A stretch of DNA of 64,000 bases. Origin: Xanthomonas bonasiae (lineage in GTDB: Bacteria > Pseudomonadota > Gammaproteobacteria > Xanthomonadales > Xanthomonadaceae). The stretch covers positions 58,830 to 122,829 of the forward strand of contig NZ_JAFIWB010000013.1 of assembly GCF_017163705.1 (NCBI RefSeq), given 5' to 3'. A program made the position numbers and the translations under genes. Positions within the stretch are counted from its first letter, which is position 1, and each line of letters opens with the position of its first letter. Positions 33,488-43,861 of this stretch are shown here, piece by piece. The notes under the pieces were generated by a model. It saw nothing but the letters and a program-made list of their open reading frames with translations, was not told the origin of the DNA and made no database searches.

Positions 33488-34347
33488 GAATTTCCCTGTG
33501 GGCGGGCGTTGCGGTCGTGGCGCTGTTCGCGCTGCTGAGCTCGGTGTTCGTGGTGCGCGAAGACCAGACCGCGATGGTGCTGAACCTGGGCCGCGTGGCC
33601 CGCGCCGACCTCAAGCCGGGCCTGCACTTCAAGCTGCCGCTGGTGGAATCCACGCGCGTGTTCGATCGCCGCTTCCAGGTGCTGGACACGCCGCCGGCGC
33701 GCTACTTCACCGCCGAGCAGAAGGACGTCAGCGTCGACTTCTTCGCCATCGGCTACATCTCAGACGTGCGCGCCTTCTACCGCGCCACCGGCGGCGACGA
33801 GAAGGTAGCCAACGCGCGCCTGGCGCCGATCATCATCGATTCGCTGCGCAACCAGATCAACGCGCGCACCTTGCAACAGCTGGTGTCCGGCGACCGCAGC
33901 GAACTGATCGCGCAGCAGCTGAGCGCGATCAACGCCGCCGGCAAGACCCTGGGCATGCAGATCACCGACCTGCGCATCAAGCAGATCGACCTGCCGACCG
34001 ACAGCCAGGTGATCACCGACGTGTACGAGCGCATGCGCGCGCAGCGCAAGCAGGAAGCCAGCAAGCTGCGCGCCGAAGGCGAAGAGCAGGCGCTGACCAT
34101 CCGGGCCCAGGCCGACCGCGAGAGCACCGTGCTGGTCGCCGAGGCCGAGCGCGACGCGCAGAAGCTGCGCGGCGAAGGCGATGCCGAGGCCGCCAGCATC
34201 TATGGCAAGGCCGGCTCCGCCGACCCGTCGTTCTACGCGTTCTACCGCAGCCTGGAGGCCTATCGCGGCGCCATGGCCGACGGCAACGCGGTGATCGTGC
34301 TGGACAAGAACGATCCGTTCCTGCAGTACCTGAAGAGCGAGCGCTGA
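33484..34347 (+). CDS. hflC: FtsH protease modulator HflC
   Basis: A 287-residue partner of HflK. N-terminal signal anchor (ISLWAGVAVVALFALLSSVFVV), band-7 domain (DQTAMVLNLGRVARADLKPGLHFKLP), then a long charged helix (residues 180-240, KQEASKLRAEGEEQALTIRAQADRES split over heptads). The order hflK-hflC-DUF2065-purA is conserved in gammaproteobacteria. Translation is coupled to hflK. Confidence 0.96.
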   Translation: MRISLWAGVAVVALFALLSSVFVVREDQTAMVLNLGRVARADLKPGLHFKLPLVESTRVFDRRFQVLDTPPARYFTAEQKDVSVDFFAIGYISDVRAFYRATGGDEKVANARLAPIIIDSLRNQINARTLQQLVSGDRSELIAQQLSAINAAGKTLGMQITDLRIKQIDLPTDSQVITDVYERMRAQRKQEASKLRAEGEEQALTIRAQADRESTVLVAEAERDAQKLRGEGDAEAASIYGKAGSADPSFYAFYRSLEAYRGAMADGNAVIVLDKNDPFLQYLKSER

Positions 34348-34352
34348 TCGAG

Positions 34353-34560
34353 CCGGGATTGGGGATTCGGGATTCGGGATTCGTAAAAGCGGGTCCCGGT
34401 TCCTGACGACGTACGGGTTGCCGGTCGCATACGGCCTAGCGGTCCGGCGCTTGGAACATTCTCAATTCGAATAGTCCCAGTCTGCGGACTGTTGTGGGAG
34501 CGACTTCAGTCGCGACGGGCCTTCCCGGTAAAGCCCGTCGCGACTGAAGTCGCTCCCACA
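34353..34560. repeat. GGGATTC tandem run and a GCGAC-subtype REP pair
   Basis: 34353-34385 repeats GGGATTGGGGATTC / GGGATTCGGGATTCG. Further on, 34493-34560 is a facing REP pair whose stem is GCGAC-TTCA-GTCGC, different from the GCGGC subtype elsewhere but fully self-complementary. They fill the gap between hflC and the DUF2065 gene. Confidence 0.8.
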
Positions 34561-34621
34561 GGTTTCAGTGCGGTGCCCCAGTCCCGGCGCGGCGCGCCTC
34601 CCCCTTGCCCGAGCGACCCCC

Positions 34622-34807
34622 ATGCACGATCTGATCGCCGCGGTGTGCCTGGTCGTCATCTTCGAGGGCCTGGTCCTGCTGGTGGCGCCGGAGGCCTGGA
34701 AGCGGCTGGTGCAGCAGATGCTGGCCATGCCGGCCGCGCAGTTGCGCATCGCCGGCGGCGTGGCCCTGGCGGTGGGGCTGCTGGCCTTGCTGTGGGTCCG
34801 CGCCTGA
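34622..34807 (+). CDS. DUF2065 small membrane protein (YjeT-like)
   Basis: A 61-residue protein with two hydrophobic helices (LIAAVCLVVIFEGLVLLVAP and IAGGVALAVGLLALLWV). Position between hflC and purA and the motif EGLVLLVAPEAWKR match YjeT/DUF2065. Function unknown; the conserved position suggests a link to the HflKC-FtsH membrane complex, which is inference. A short repeat-filled gap separates it from hflC. Confidence 0.88.
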   Translation: MHDLIAAVCLVVIFEGLVLLVAPEAWKRLVQQMLAMPAAQLRIAGGVALAVGLLALLWVRA

Positions 34808-34895
34808 TCCGCATCCGGTTCGCTCCAGCCGGGTACGTCGCTGAACGCGGCCGCGGAAGGGGTGGTGACCGCCACCCAAAACCCGGATAATGCAC

Positions 34896-34942
34896 AAAAG
34901 CCGGCCGGGCCCGCTCCACACGAGCGCCTCGACCGGCTTTTT
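34896..34942 (+). terminator. Terminator between the hfl operon and purA
   Basis: AAAAGCCGG (34896-34904) pairs with CCGGCTTTT (34933-34941), enclosing a GC-rich 28-base loop that can fold further, followed by T residues. It separates purA from the hfl genes. Confidence 0.65.
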
Positions 34943-34950
34943 CCGTGTAA

Positions 34951-36366
<1,416 letters not shown>

Positions 36367-36405
36367 TCCGGCGTCCCGGCGCATGCCGGGACTTGAGGTG
36401 CAGAG

Positions 36406-36428
36406 AGGCCCCGCAAGGGGCCTTTCTT
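36406..36428 (+). terminator. Rho-independent terminator after purA
   Basis: Seven-base stem AGGCCCC / GGGGCCT around a GCAA loop (36406-36423), then TTCTT. Confidence 0.8.
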
Positions 36429-36603
36429 GCGTCTGTGTGTCGAGCTGCAGGAGAGGCATTCCACATTCCGGAACAAGGAATGCGGCCGAGACGCGCCCTG
36501 CTCCGGCGGGGCTTTCTTGCCGGTGAAGCCTGGTGGCCGCTGCAGCTGTGCTAGCGTTCTGCGCGCAACAAGCATGACGCCACTTCACCAAGGAAGACCG
36601 CTG

Positions 36604-37830
36604 ATGCTCACAGCCCTGTTCGACAAGCTGTTCAATCGCAAACCCAGTCCTGATGCGTTCGCCACGTTGTTCGAGGGCGCGTTGCGTGCGCAGGGCTACC
36701 GGGAGGAGCTAACGTACCGGCCGGACGAATTCCGCCTTGTCGCGCCACGCGGGCGCATCATCAATCTGCACAACGCCTACCACGACTACACCACCGCCGA
36801 TCGCCAGCGCCGCGCCGAGGTGCTGCGCAGCTATGCCGCGGCGTTCGTGGAGGAGGGCGGCGAAGACAACCAGATCGAGACGTTGGAGCAGGCGCGGCCG
36901 ATGCTGATGCCCGTCGTGCGCCATCGCGCCATGTTCGAGGAAATGCGCCTGGAGCATATCCGCGCGCATGGCTGGGAGAAGCCGTTCACGACCGTCTGGC
37001 GCGAACTGAGCGAGGACTGCGTCGAGTTGCTGGCGATCGACCGCCCCGATTCGACCTCGACCCTGCTCGCTGGGCCGAAGGACGCATGGGGCATCACCTT
37101 CGAGCAAGCCCTGGCCATCGCCCACGACAACCTGCGCGACGCCACGCCGGACCGTTTCGTCGAGGTCGCCCCAGGCATCTTCCAGGGCGCCTGGCACGAC
37201 GCCTACGACACCAGCCGCGTGGTGCTGCCCGACGTGCTGCAGCGCGTCCCGGTCAAGGGGCGGCCGGTGTTCATGCTGCCCACCCGCGATTGCCTGCTGG
37301 TAGTGGGCGACCGCGACGAAACCGCGATGGCGGGCATGCTGGAACTGAGCCTGGACGCGGCCGCGAACGGCCGCTGCATCTCCTCGCTGGCCTTCGCCTA
37401 CGACGACGCGCGCCGGATCGTGCCGTTCGCGCTGCCGCAGCCCGAGCACCGGCGCCGCCAGGCCGATCTGCAGCGCATGATGGATGCGCCGGCCTATTCC
37501 CTGCAGAAGGAACTGCTGGAAAAGATCCACGAAGCGAACCAGACCGACATCTTCGTCGCCTCCTACCGCGTGTTCGAGGAGAACGACGGCAGCGGCCGGC
37601 AGTTCTCGCTGGCGACCTGGACCCGCGATGTCGACACCTCCTTGCCCAAGGCAGATCGCATCGCCTTCGTCGTGCCGAAGGACGAGGGCGACGCGGACAT
37701 GGTGGTCGCGGACTGGGACAAGGCCGTCGCGGTGGTCGCCGAACTGATGGAGCAGGAACCGGATTTCTATCCGCCGCGCTTTCGCGTGCGTGACTTTCCC
37801 AGCGAGGCGCAACTCAGGCAGCTGGCGTGA
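36604..37830 (+). CDS. DUF1444-type protein (YtpQ-like)
   Basis: A 408-residue protein without signal peptide or membrane helices, so probably cytosolic. The pattern matches DUF1444/YtpQ: ARPMLMPVVRHR near the N-terminus, the segment LPTRDCLLVVGDRDE in the middle and a C-terminal alpha/beta region. Function is unknown for the family. The Met at 36604 is favoured; an alternative in-frame Met at 36574 adds ten residues. It stands alone between purA and the aminopeptidase. Confidence 0.75.
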   Translation: MLTALFDKLFNRKPSPDAFATLFEGALRAQGYREELTYRPDEFRLVAPRGRIINLHNAYHDYTTADRQRRAEVLRSYAAAFVEEGGEDNQIETLEQARPMLMPVVRHRAMFEEMRLEHIRAHGWEKPFTTVWRELSEDCVELLAIDRPDSTSTLLAGPKDAWGITFEQALAIAHDNLRDATPDRFVEVAPGIFQGAWHDAYDTSRVVLPDVLQRVPVKGRPVFMLPTRDCLLVVGDRDETAMAGMLELSLDAAANGRCISSLAFAYDDARRIVPFALPQPEHRRRQADLQRMMDAPAYSLQKELLEKIHEANQTDIFVASYRVFEENDGSGRQFSLATWTRDVDTSLPKADRIAFVVPKDEGDADMVVADWDKAVAVVAELMEQEPDFYPPRFRVRDFPSEAQLRQLA

Positions 37831-37964
37831 CCTAGCCGCTGCCCTCTTGTGGGCAGGGTGGGGTCTGGAGGCGCGAGCTGATTGCCCGCTGTCTGCGTTG
37901 CAGGCGGCCGCGTCGAACGCGCCGTGCCGTCTGTATCCTGCGCCGGCCCCTTCGAAGAGCCCCC

Positions 37965-40634
37965 ATGCGCCAGATCCTCACGACCGCCATCGCCCTGGCC
38001 CTGGCCAGCGTCTCGCCGTGCACGTTCGCCCAGCCGGAACGTCCTGCACCCAGCGTCGCCGCCGCGCCGGCCGCCGTGGTCACCACACAATTGCCACGCA
38101 CTGCCAGGCCGCGCCATTACGCGCTGGAGATCACCCCGCACGCCGACACGATGACGTTCGACGGCAAGGTCCGCATCGCGCTCGACGTGCTGCAGCCCAC
38201 CGACCGCATCGTGCTGCAGGCGGCCGACCTGCGCTTCGGCCGCAGCACCCTGACCGGCGGCAAGGCCAAGGCGGCTCTGGTGGCCAAGGTCGCCACCGAC
38301 GCCGACGCGCAGACCGCCAGCTTCGTGTTCGACCAGCCGCTGGCGCCGGGCAGCTACGTGCTGTCCATCGATTACAGCGGCGTCATCAACACCCAGGCCA
38401 ACGGCCTGTTCGCGCTGGACTACGCCACCGCGCACGGCCAGCGCCGCGCGCTGTACACGCAGTTCGAGAACTCCGACGCGCGCCGCTTCCTGCCGTCCTG
38501 GGACGAACCCGATTTCAAGGCCACCTTCGACCTGACGGTGAACGCACCGGCCGCGCAGATGGTGGTCGGCAACATGCCCGTGGCCACCACCACCGACCTC
38601 GGCCATGGCTTAAAGCGCGTCGCGTTCCAGACCACGCCGAAGATGTCCACCTACCTGCTGTTCCTGGGCGTGGGCGAGTTCGAGCGCACCGCGCTCAAGG
38701 GCGACAACGGCACCGAGATCGGCGTGATCGCCCAGCAGGGCAAGGCCGATCAGGCGCGCTTCGCGCTGGAGTCCGGCCGCGACGTGCTGCGCGAATACAA
38801 CGACTACTTCGGCGTGCGCTATCCGCTGCCCAAGCTGGACAACATCGCCGCGCCCGGCGGCAGCCAGTTCTTCAGCGCCATGGAGAACTGGGGCGCCATC
38901 TTCACCTTCGAACATTCCCTGCTGCTGGACCCGGCGGTGTCGGACGTGACCGATCGGCAGCGCGTGTTCACCACCGCCGCGCACGAGATCGCGCACCAAT
39001 GGTTCGGCGATCTGGTGACCATGGCCTGGTGGGACGACCTGTGGCTCAACGAAGGCTTCGCCACCTGGCTGGAAGGCCGCACCACCGCCAAGCTGCACCC
39101 GGAATGGGATATCGACAAGACTGGCCCGGCCTACGTCAGCCGCGCCGCCATGGGCAGCGATGCCTACGCCACCACCCACCCGGTGGTGCAGAAAGTGGCC
39201 ACCGTCGAACAGGCCAGCCAGGCCTTCGACGGCATCACCTACGAAAAGGGCTCGGCGGTGATCGGCATGCTCGAGGATTACGTCGGCGCCGACGCATGGC
39301 GCGACGGCGTGCGCCGCTACATCGCCAAGCGCGCCTACGGCAACGCCGTCACCGGCGACCTGTGGCAGGAAATCGACGCCGCCGCGCCGGGCAAGCAGTT
39401 CCTGCAGGTGGCGCACGACTTCACCCTGCAGCCGGGCGTGCCGCTGATCAAGGTCGCCGCCAGTTGCAACGCCGGCACCACCGTCGTGCGCCTGGAGCAG
39501 GGCGAATACACCCTCGACCGCCCCGACAAACAACCGTTGCGCTGGCACGTGCCGGTGGCGGTGCGCAGCGGTGACAAAGACGTGCGCGTGCTGGTGGACG
39601 GCAGCGCGCAACTGCAACTGCCCGGCTGCGCCGCCCCGGTGCTGGTCAACGCCGGGCAGAAGGGCTACTACCGCACGCTGTACGCGCCCGCGCAGTTCAA
39701 GGCGCTGACCGCCGGCTTCGCCACGCTGCCGGTGGTGGACCAGCTCGGCGTGCTGCTGGATACCAGCGCACTGGCCACTGTCGGCCTGCAGCCGCAAGCG
39801 GACCTGCTCGGCCTGGCCGACACCGTGCCGGTGGGCGCGGCGTCGGACCTGTGGATGACTGTGTCCGAGGTCTATGCCGGCATCGACGACATGTTCAAGA
39901 GCGATCCCAAGACGCAGGCGGCCTGGCGCCGCTACGCGCTGTCGCGGCTGGCGCCGGAATTCGCCACGCTGGGTTGGGACGGCCGCCAAGGCGATTCCGC
40001 CCAGGTCCAGCAACTGCGTGCGCACCTGATCGACACGCTCGGCGACATGGGCGACGCCACCGTGATCGCCGAAGCGCGCCGCCGTTTCGCCGCGTTCCAG
40101 GCCGACCCGACCGCCTTGTCGCCGGAACTGCGCTACAGCGTGCTGGGCATCGTCGCGCGCAATGCAGACGCCGCCACCTGGGAGGCGCTGCACCGGATGG
40201 CGCAGAAGGAGACGTCCTCGATGATCCGCGACCAGGACTACCTGCTGCTGGCCGCCGCCAAGGACACCACCCTCGCGCAACGCGCCCTGGACATGGCGCT
40301 GACCGACGAGCCCGGCGCCACCAACAGCGCCTCCATGATCACGACGGTGGCGGGCGAGCACCCGGACCTGGCCTTCGATTTCGCCGTGGCCCACCGCGAC
40401 CAGGTGGACACCCTGATCGACACCACCTCGCGCGCCCGCTACTACCCGCGCCTGGGCGCCGGCTCCGTCGACCTGAAGATGGTCGACAAGATCCAGGCGT
40501 ATGCGCAGCGCTACCTCGCCGCGACCTCGCGCCGGGATGCGGACGCGGCCATCGCCGACATCCGCACGCGGGTGAAGCTGCGTGCGCAGCGGGTGCCGCA
40601 GATCGAGGCGTGGTTGGTGGGGCGGAAGGGGTGA
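37965..40634 (+). CDS. Secreted M1-family metalloaminopeptidase
   Basis: An 889-residue zinc aminopeptidase with a signal peptide (MRQILTTAIALALASVSPCTFAQ), so periplasmic or exported. Zinc ligands HEIAHQW (His 340, Glu 341, His 344) and NEGFA (Glu 363) are present at the correct 18-residue spacing. The substrate-binding exopeptidase motif, usually GAMEN, reads SAMEN (residues 304-308), keeping the essential Glu. A helical ERAP1-like C-terminal domain covers the last 330 residues. The short gap upstream has a small hairpin CTGCCC/GGGCAG. No partner gene is evident. Confidence 0.93.
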   Translation: MRQILTTAIALALASVSPCTFAQPERPAPSVAAAPAAVVTTQLPRTARPRHYALEITPHADTMTFDGKVRIALDVLQPTDRIVLQAADLRFGRSTLTGGKAKAALVAKVATDADAQTASFVFDQPLAPGSYVLSIDYSGVINTQANGLFALDYATAHGQRRALYTQFENSDARRFLPSWDEPDFKATFDLTVNAPAAQMVVGNMPVATTTDLGHGLKRVAFQTTPKMSTYLLFLGVGEFERTALKGDNGTEIGVIAQQGKADQARFALESGRDVLREYNDYFGVRYPLPKLDNIAAPGGSQFFSAMENWGAIFTFEHSLLLDPAVSDVTDRQRVFTTAAHEIAHQWFGDLVTMAWWDDLWLNEGFATWLEGRTTAKLHPEWDIDKTGPAYVSRAAMGSDAYATTHPVVQKVATVEQASQAFDGITYEKGSAVIGMLEDYVGADAWRDGVRRYIAKRAYGNAVTGDLWQEIDAAAPGKQFLQVAHDFTLQPGVPLIKVAASCNAGTTVVRLEQGEYTLDRPDKQPLRWHVPVAVRSGDKDVRVLVDGSAQLQLPGCAAPVLVNAGQKGYYRTLYAPAQFKALTAGFATLPVVDQLGVLLDTSALATVGLQPQADLLGLADTVPVGAASDLWMTVSEVYAGIDDMFKSDPKTQAAWRRYALSRLAPEFATLGWDGRQGDSAQVQQLRAHLIDTLGDMGDATVIAEARRRFAAFQADPTALSPELRYSVLGIVARNADAATWEALHRMAQKETSSMIRDQDYLLLAAAKDTTLAQRALDMALTDEPGATNSASMITTVAGEHPDLAFDFAVAHRDQVDTLIDTTSRARYYPRLGAGSVDLKMVDKIQAYAQRYLAATSRRDADAAIADIRTRVKLRAQRVPQIEAWLVGRKG

Positions 40635-40710
40635 GGGTGGGCAGTTGCTGGTTGAGTGGGGCTGGCTGCCGCCAGGGAGCCTTTCCCTGGCCCAGGCAAG
40701 CCTGCGCTGA

Positions 40711-40747
40711 TACCCAAATTGGGTAATGACCAACCCATTCTGGGTAA
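40711..40747. promoter_or_regulatory. Two tandem palindromic operators before a decayed regulator
   Basis: TACCCAAATTGGGTA (40711-40725, perfect seven-base arms) and ACCCA-TTC-TGGGT (40733-40745) have centres 21 bases apart, i.e. two helical turns on the same face. This is a classic arrangement of an autoregulated operator. A degenerate winged-helix reading frame follows at 40787. Confidence 0.55.
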
Positions 40748-40786
40748 CAAGGTCACCGCCGTTACTACAAGGCCCAGCCCTCGCAT

Positions 40787-41006
40787 GTGCTCTATCGCCC
40801 GTCATCGGGTCTGGCCGGTGTCTTGCTCTCCCGTACGAAGCAATGCGTGCTGGCCGTGCTGTACGGCAGCCGCAAAATGGCGTCGGGGGCGTAAGCCGAT
40901 CGCCGCCACGGGCGGGGGCTCCTGTGCGGTGCAGTAGGATCCCGCCAAGCTGGCCGATGCCGGCCTGCTTGCCATACAGGGCAAGGCCAAGCAGGGGCGC
41001 TGCTAG
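40787..41006 (+). pseudogene. Decayed winged-helix transcriptional regulator
   Basis: One frame reads SGLAGVLLSRTKQCVLAVLY, typical of the first helices of a small winged-helix regulator (compare the usual ...LFSRTQQRVLALLYG). A stop and frameshift follow, then the next frame continues IAATGGGSCAVQ, an in-frame TAG, and KLADAGLLAIQGKAKQGRC before another TAG, which is the recognition-helix and wing region of the same domain (usual pattern GTGAVQRELxxLxxAGLL). At least one frameshift and two stops make it non-functional. The rest of the 563-base gap between the aminopeptidase and the lipoprotein gene shows nothing else. Confidence 0.6.
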
Positions 41007-41197
41007 GCAAACCGCGCTAGTCCGTGCGCGATGCGCATTTCGTCTACAACTGCTCTTGCAATGCGGTCTTTTCCCGACCCATAGTGCGCCAAGGTACGCG
41101 CCGTTCAGCGTGACAGGGCCACGTGCCAGGGCAGTGGTCTTGCTCGCCACAAGCCCAGTCGTTTTGCTTCGGTGCTGCGTACACACGGAGGAAGTAC

Positions 41198-42124
41198 ATG
41201 CGTCGCGTTGGCTCCAGTGGATTTTTTGCAGGGACGCTGTTGCTGGTCACCATGGGCTGCACCCAAGAGAGCGCGCGTTCGACAACGGCGCCTGTGCCGC
41301 CTCCGCCGGCCTCTGCTGCAGCCGAGGACCGTTACCCGGCCGTGCCGGCGTCCTCGCCGCAGCCGTGGACGCGTTTCGTTCTGGAGCGGGCCATGGGCGC
41401 AACGTGTTCGACGCGGGCGCAACGCAACTCTTCTGGTCGCAGCGTCCTCTTGCCGGCCGACGAGTGCCTCGGGCCGGCGCCGCGTCCGTTGGCCAAGGTC
41501 GTGCTGTCGCTCGCGCCAACCGACCTGGCCGAAAGCGAGGAGGAGCGGCTCAAGGCGTTGGACGACGCGGCATATGTTGCTTCGCCCGGTTTGGGCAAAC
41601 GTCCGGATTTCATGTTGGCCACCGAAACGTTCTGGGTGCGTTCGTTCGAGGCGCCCGATCCGCGCGATACCGTCTATCTGGTGCAGGGCGTGGCGTGCAC
41701 GGCGCATGCGCTGGAGTGCCAGGGCGGCACTGGAGTGCGCGCATTCCGCTTCGCTGCAAATGGCAAGCTGGCTGACGTCAGCGACCAGGTTCTTCCTGCC
41801 GCGCCCACCTTGAGCGAGGCAGAGATCCGCCGCTACGACCCCTATGCGGAACCGGTTCCGCTGCTAGATACGTCGCGCCTGTGGGCGGTTCCCGTCCTGC
41901 GCTGGGTGATCGAATTGGATCCTGATGCGCCGCTGGCCGACGATCCCCGTTACTACAACGATTGGGCCTATGTGCATTTCGGCTTCCTGGTGTGGAAAGG
42001 CCGACGGTTCGAGTTGACCGACAAGGTCGACCGCTTGCACTGGCCGTGTCGTCCGGTCCCTGAAGGTGAGCCGGAATGTTCCGGCTCACTGGACAAGATG
42101 GGCGATCGGTTCGTTACCCCTTAG
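41198..42124 (+). CDS. Lipoprotein, probable immunity protein of the downstream type IV effector
   Basis: A 308-residue protein with signal peptide and lipobox (GTLLLVTMGC, Cys about 22), so anchored in the periplasm. A Pro/Ala-rich linker follows, then a globular domain with no family I recognise. A strong site GGAGGAAG precedes the ATG. It stops 20 bases before a gene for an XVIPCD effector. In Xanthomonas the cognate inhibitors (X-Tfi) of T4SS antibacterial effectors are lipoproteins encoded directly next to the effector, so immunity function is a reasonable inference. The protein ends in a Cys-containing C-terminal segment (WPCRPVPEGEPECSGS). Confidence 0.7.
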   Translation: MRRVGSSGFFAGTLLLVTMGCTQESARSTTAPVPPPPASAAAEDRYPAVPASSPQPWTRFVLERAMGATCSTRAQRNSSGRSVLLPADECLGPAPRPLAKVVLSLAPTDLAESEEERLKALDDAAYVASPGLGKRPDFMLATETFWVRSFEAPDPRDTVYLVQGVACTAHALECQGGTGVRAFRFAANGKLADVSDQVLPAAPTLSEAEIRRYDPYAEPVPLLDTSRLWAVPVLRWVIELDPDAPLADDPRYYNDWAYVHFGFLVWKGRRFELTDKVDRLHWPCRPVPEGEPECSGSLDKMGDRFVTP

Positions 42125-42144
42125 TCGATGCATGGAGAGCAATG

Positions 42145-43809
42145 ATGGCTCGGGTAGTAGAATTCAATATCAGGGAGCGCGCAGACGAAGTCGCTGCGCT
42201 GTTCAACGCCAATCGTCCCGCTGAGGCGCTGGCACTGCTGGAGCGGCAGCGGCAAGGGCAGCCGGAGGTGGTGCAGGAAAGCCTGGATCGCTATGTCGGC
42301 ACCAGTGCCGAGCGCAGTCTTGCGGGCTATAGTGCAGCGCCTCCTAGCCCCAATGCGGGAGAGGTGTTGCAGCGCCTGCAAAATGCCAGAACGAGCGAGC
42401 CGCGTTTCCCCGCGCATGCCGAGATTGCGACGCTCTCCGACGGTCAAAAGTACGACGTCTATGCCAGCATCGCGCAGACGCGTGGAAATGCAGCAGCCGA
42501 TCAGGCGCTGGCGACGCCGGGGCAGAGAGTCATCCTGGGCCTGCGGCAAGAAAACTCGACGTTCGACACCATGCAGGATGCCGCTCATCCCGCGCAGCGG
42601 CGCGCAGACAATCCAGCCACGCCACGTGATGAGTCGCGTGGTGGCGGCGGAATCTACAACGACCGTCTGGTCGTATTGTGGAAAGATGCCAACGGCACGC
42701 CGCACGTGGTCGAATCCGATCGGGCCAACACCGAGCCCACCGCACAGTACGATCACCACGCCGGCAGTACCGGCAACCGTCCGTTTGCCGACGGTGGGCG
42801 AGAAACCCGCAGGTTGGATCCATCCCCGGGTTTCGAGGACATTGCGCGGCCCAGGAAGATCGAGGGCGACGATGTAAACGCAGACGGCATTCGCGACCTG
42901 GGACGCCTGCGTGACGGCACGGTCGAGATGCAGATGGCGCAACATCCCAATCCCATAGCGGGCGGGGCACTGGAAGACGCGCTTAGGCCGAGCCAAGCCG
43001 CCATCGCGGCAGGGCGTGGCATGGTGCAGCGCGACAGCAACGCCGATGGCTGGTTCGATCGGGCCGACGTCAACGGCGTGCAAGACCTCAACGACACGTT
43101 CAAGATCCACCGCGGATCGCGCGGCAGCACCGATTCGGCTGGTTGCCAGACGATACATGCGGACGACTACGACACGTTCATGCAAGCCGTTCAGGGCAAT
43201 CCTGCGCAGACGCGGTGGCAATATGTGCTGACCAGCACGACGCCAGGTCCGGTGAGGGAGCAGCAGCGCGACCATGGACACCAGCAGGAAGGCGCCAGGC
43301 CAGGACCGGCCCAGCAGGACGGGAGAGGGCCGCCGGAACACCATCGCCCCGAGGGCCGGCCCGCAGCGCCGCCGCACGGCGGGCAGCCCCGGGCGGAGAT
43401 CGAGCCGGCACAGCAGGCAGCGCCGCACCCGTTGCACGCCCAGGCAAGCACCCTGGTCGGGCAATTGGATGCGCGCTTGGGCAGGGCCAGCGACGAACAC
43501 AGCGAGCGCATGAGCGCCAGCCTCGCGCACCTGGCAAAGGAGTACGGGTTGGAGCGCATCGACCATGTGCTGCTGAGCGAGCAGACGCCGCGTGCCGCGG
43601 CGGGGGCAACCGTGTTCGTCGTGCAGGGCGAGCCGAGCAACCCGGCGCATCTGCGTGCCGACATGCCGACCGAGGTGGCGGTCAATACGCCAGTGGAACA
43701 GTCATTGGCCCAACTGCAAGCGCTCGATGCGCGCTCGCTGGCACAGAGCCAGGCGCAGGACCAAGCGCTGGCGCAAGAGCAGGGAGCCAAGCAACGCGGG
43801 ATGGGTTGA
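42145..43809 (+). CDS. XVIPCD-containing type IV secretion effector, probable cell-wall-targeting toxin
   Basis: About 554 residues. The C-terminal 125 residues (from about 428) match the Xanthomonas VirD4-interacting domain: YGLERIDHVLLSEQTPRAA, AGATVFVVQGEPSNPAH, TPVEQSLAQLQAL and a Gln-rich tail, the signal for export by the antibacterial type IV system. The N-terminal part has no signal peptide. A middle domain ends in HRGSRGSTDSAGCQTIHADD (His 322, Cys 334), a His/Cys motif seen in phage-lysin-like proteins and resembling the SxGC of L,D-transpeptidase folds, so peptidoglycan is a likely target. A Gln/Pro/His-rich linker (about 365-425) joins the two. Two start codons are possible; 42145 has better spacing from GGAG than 42142. 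Confidence 0.85.
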   Translation: MARVVEFNIRERADEVAALFNANRPAEALALLERQRQGQPEVVQESLDRYVGTSAERSLAGYSAAPPSPNAGEVLQRLQNARTSEPRFPAHAEIATLSDGQKYDVYASIAQTRGNAAADQALATPGQRVILGLRQENSTFDTMQDAAHPAQRRADNPATPRDESRGGGGIYNDRLVVLWKDANGTPHVVESDRANTEPTAQYDHHAGSTGNRPFADGGRETRRLDPSPGFEDIARPRKIEGDDVNADGIRDLGRLRDGTVEMQMAQHPNPIAGGALEDALRPSQAAIAAGRGMVQRDSNADGWFDRADVNGVQDLNDTFKIHRGSRGSTDSAGCQTIHADDYDTFMQAVQGNPAQTRWQYVLTSTTPGPVREQQRDHGHQQEGARPGPAQQDGRGPPEHHRPEGRPAAPPHGGQPRAEIEPAQQAAPHPLHAQASTLVGQLDARLGRASDEHSERMSASLAHLAKEYGLERIDHVLLSEQTPRAAAGATVFVVQGEPSNPAHLRADMPTEVAVNTPVEQSLAQLQALDARSLAQSQAQDQALAQEQGAKQRGMG

Positions 43810-43861
43810 TGCGCCAGGGGGCTGGTTTCGGTGGGATCGAAGTGCGTAGCGCTGTCTGCCG

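Noticed and set aside
42530..43650. Minus-strand frames opposite the effector gene.
   Set aside because: They are Arg/Pro-rich shadows; the plus strand shows a continuous protein with an XVIPCD-like C-terminus.
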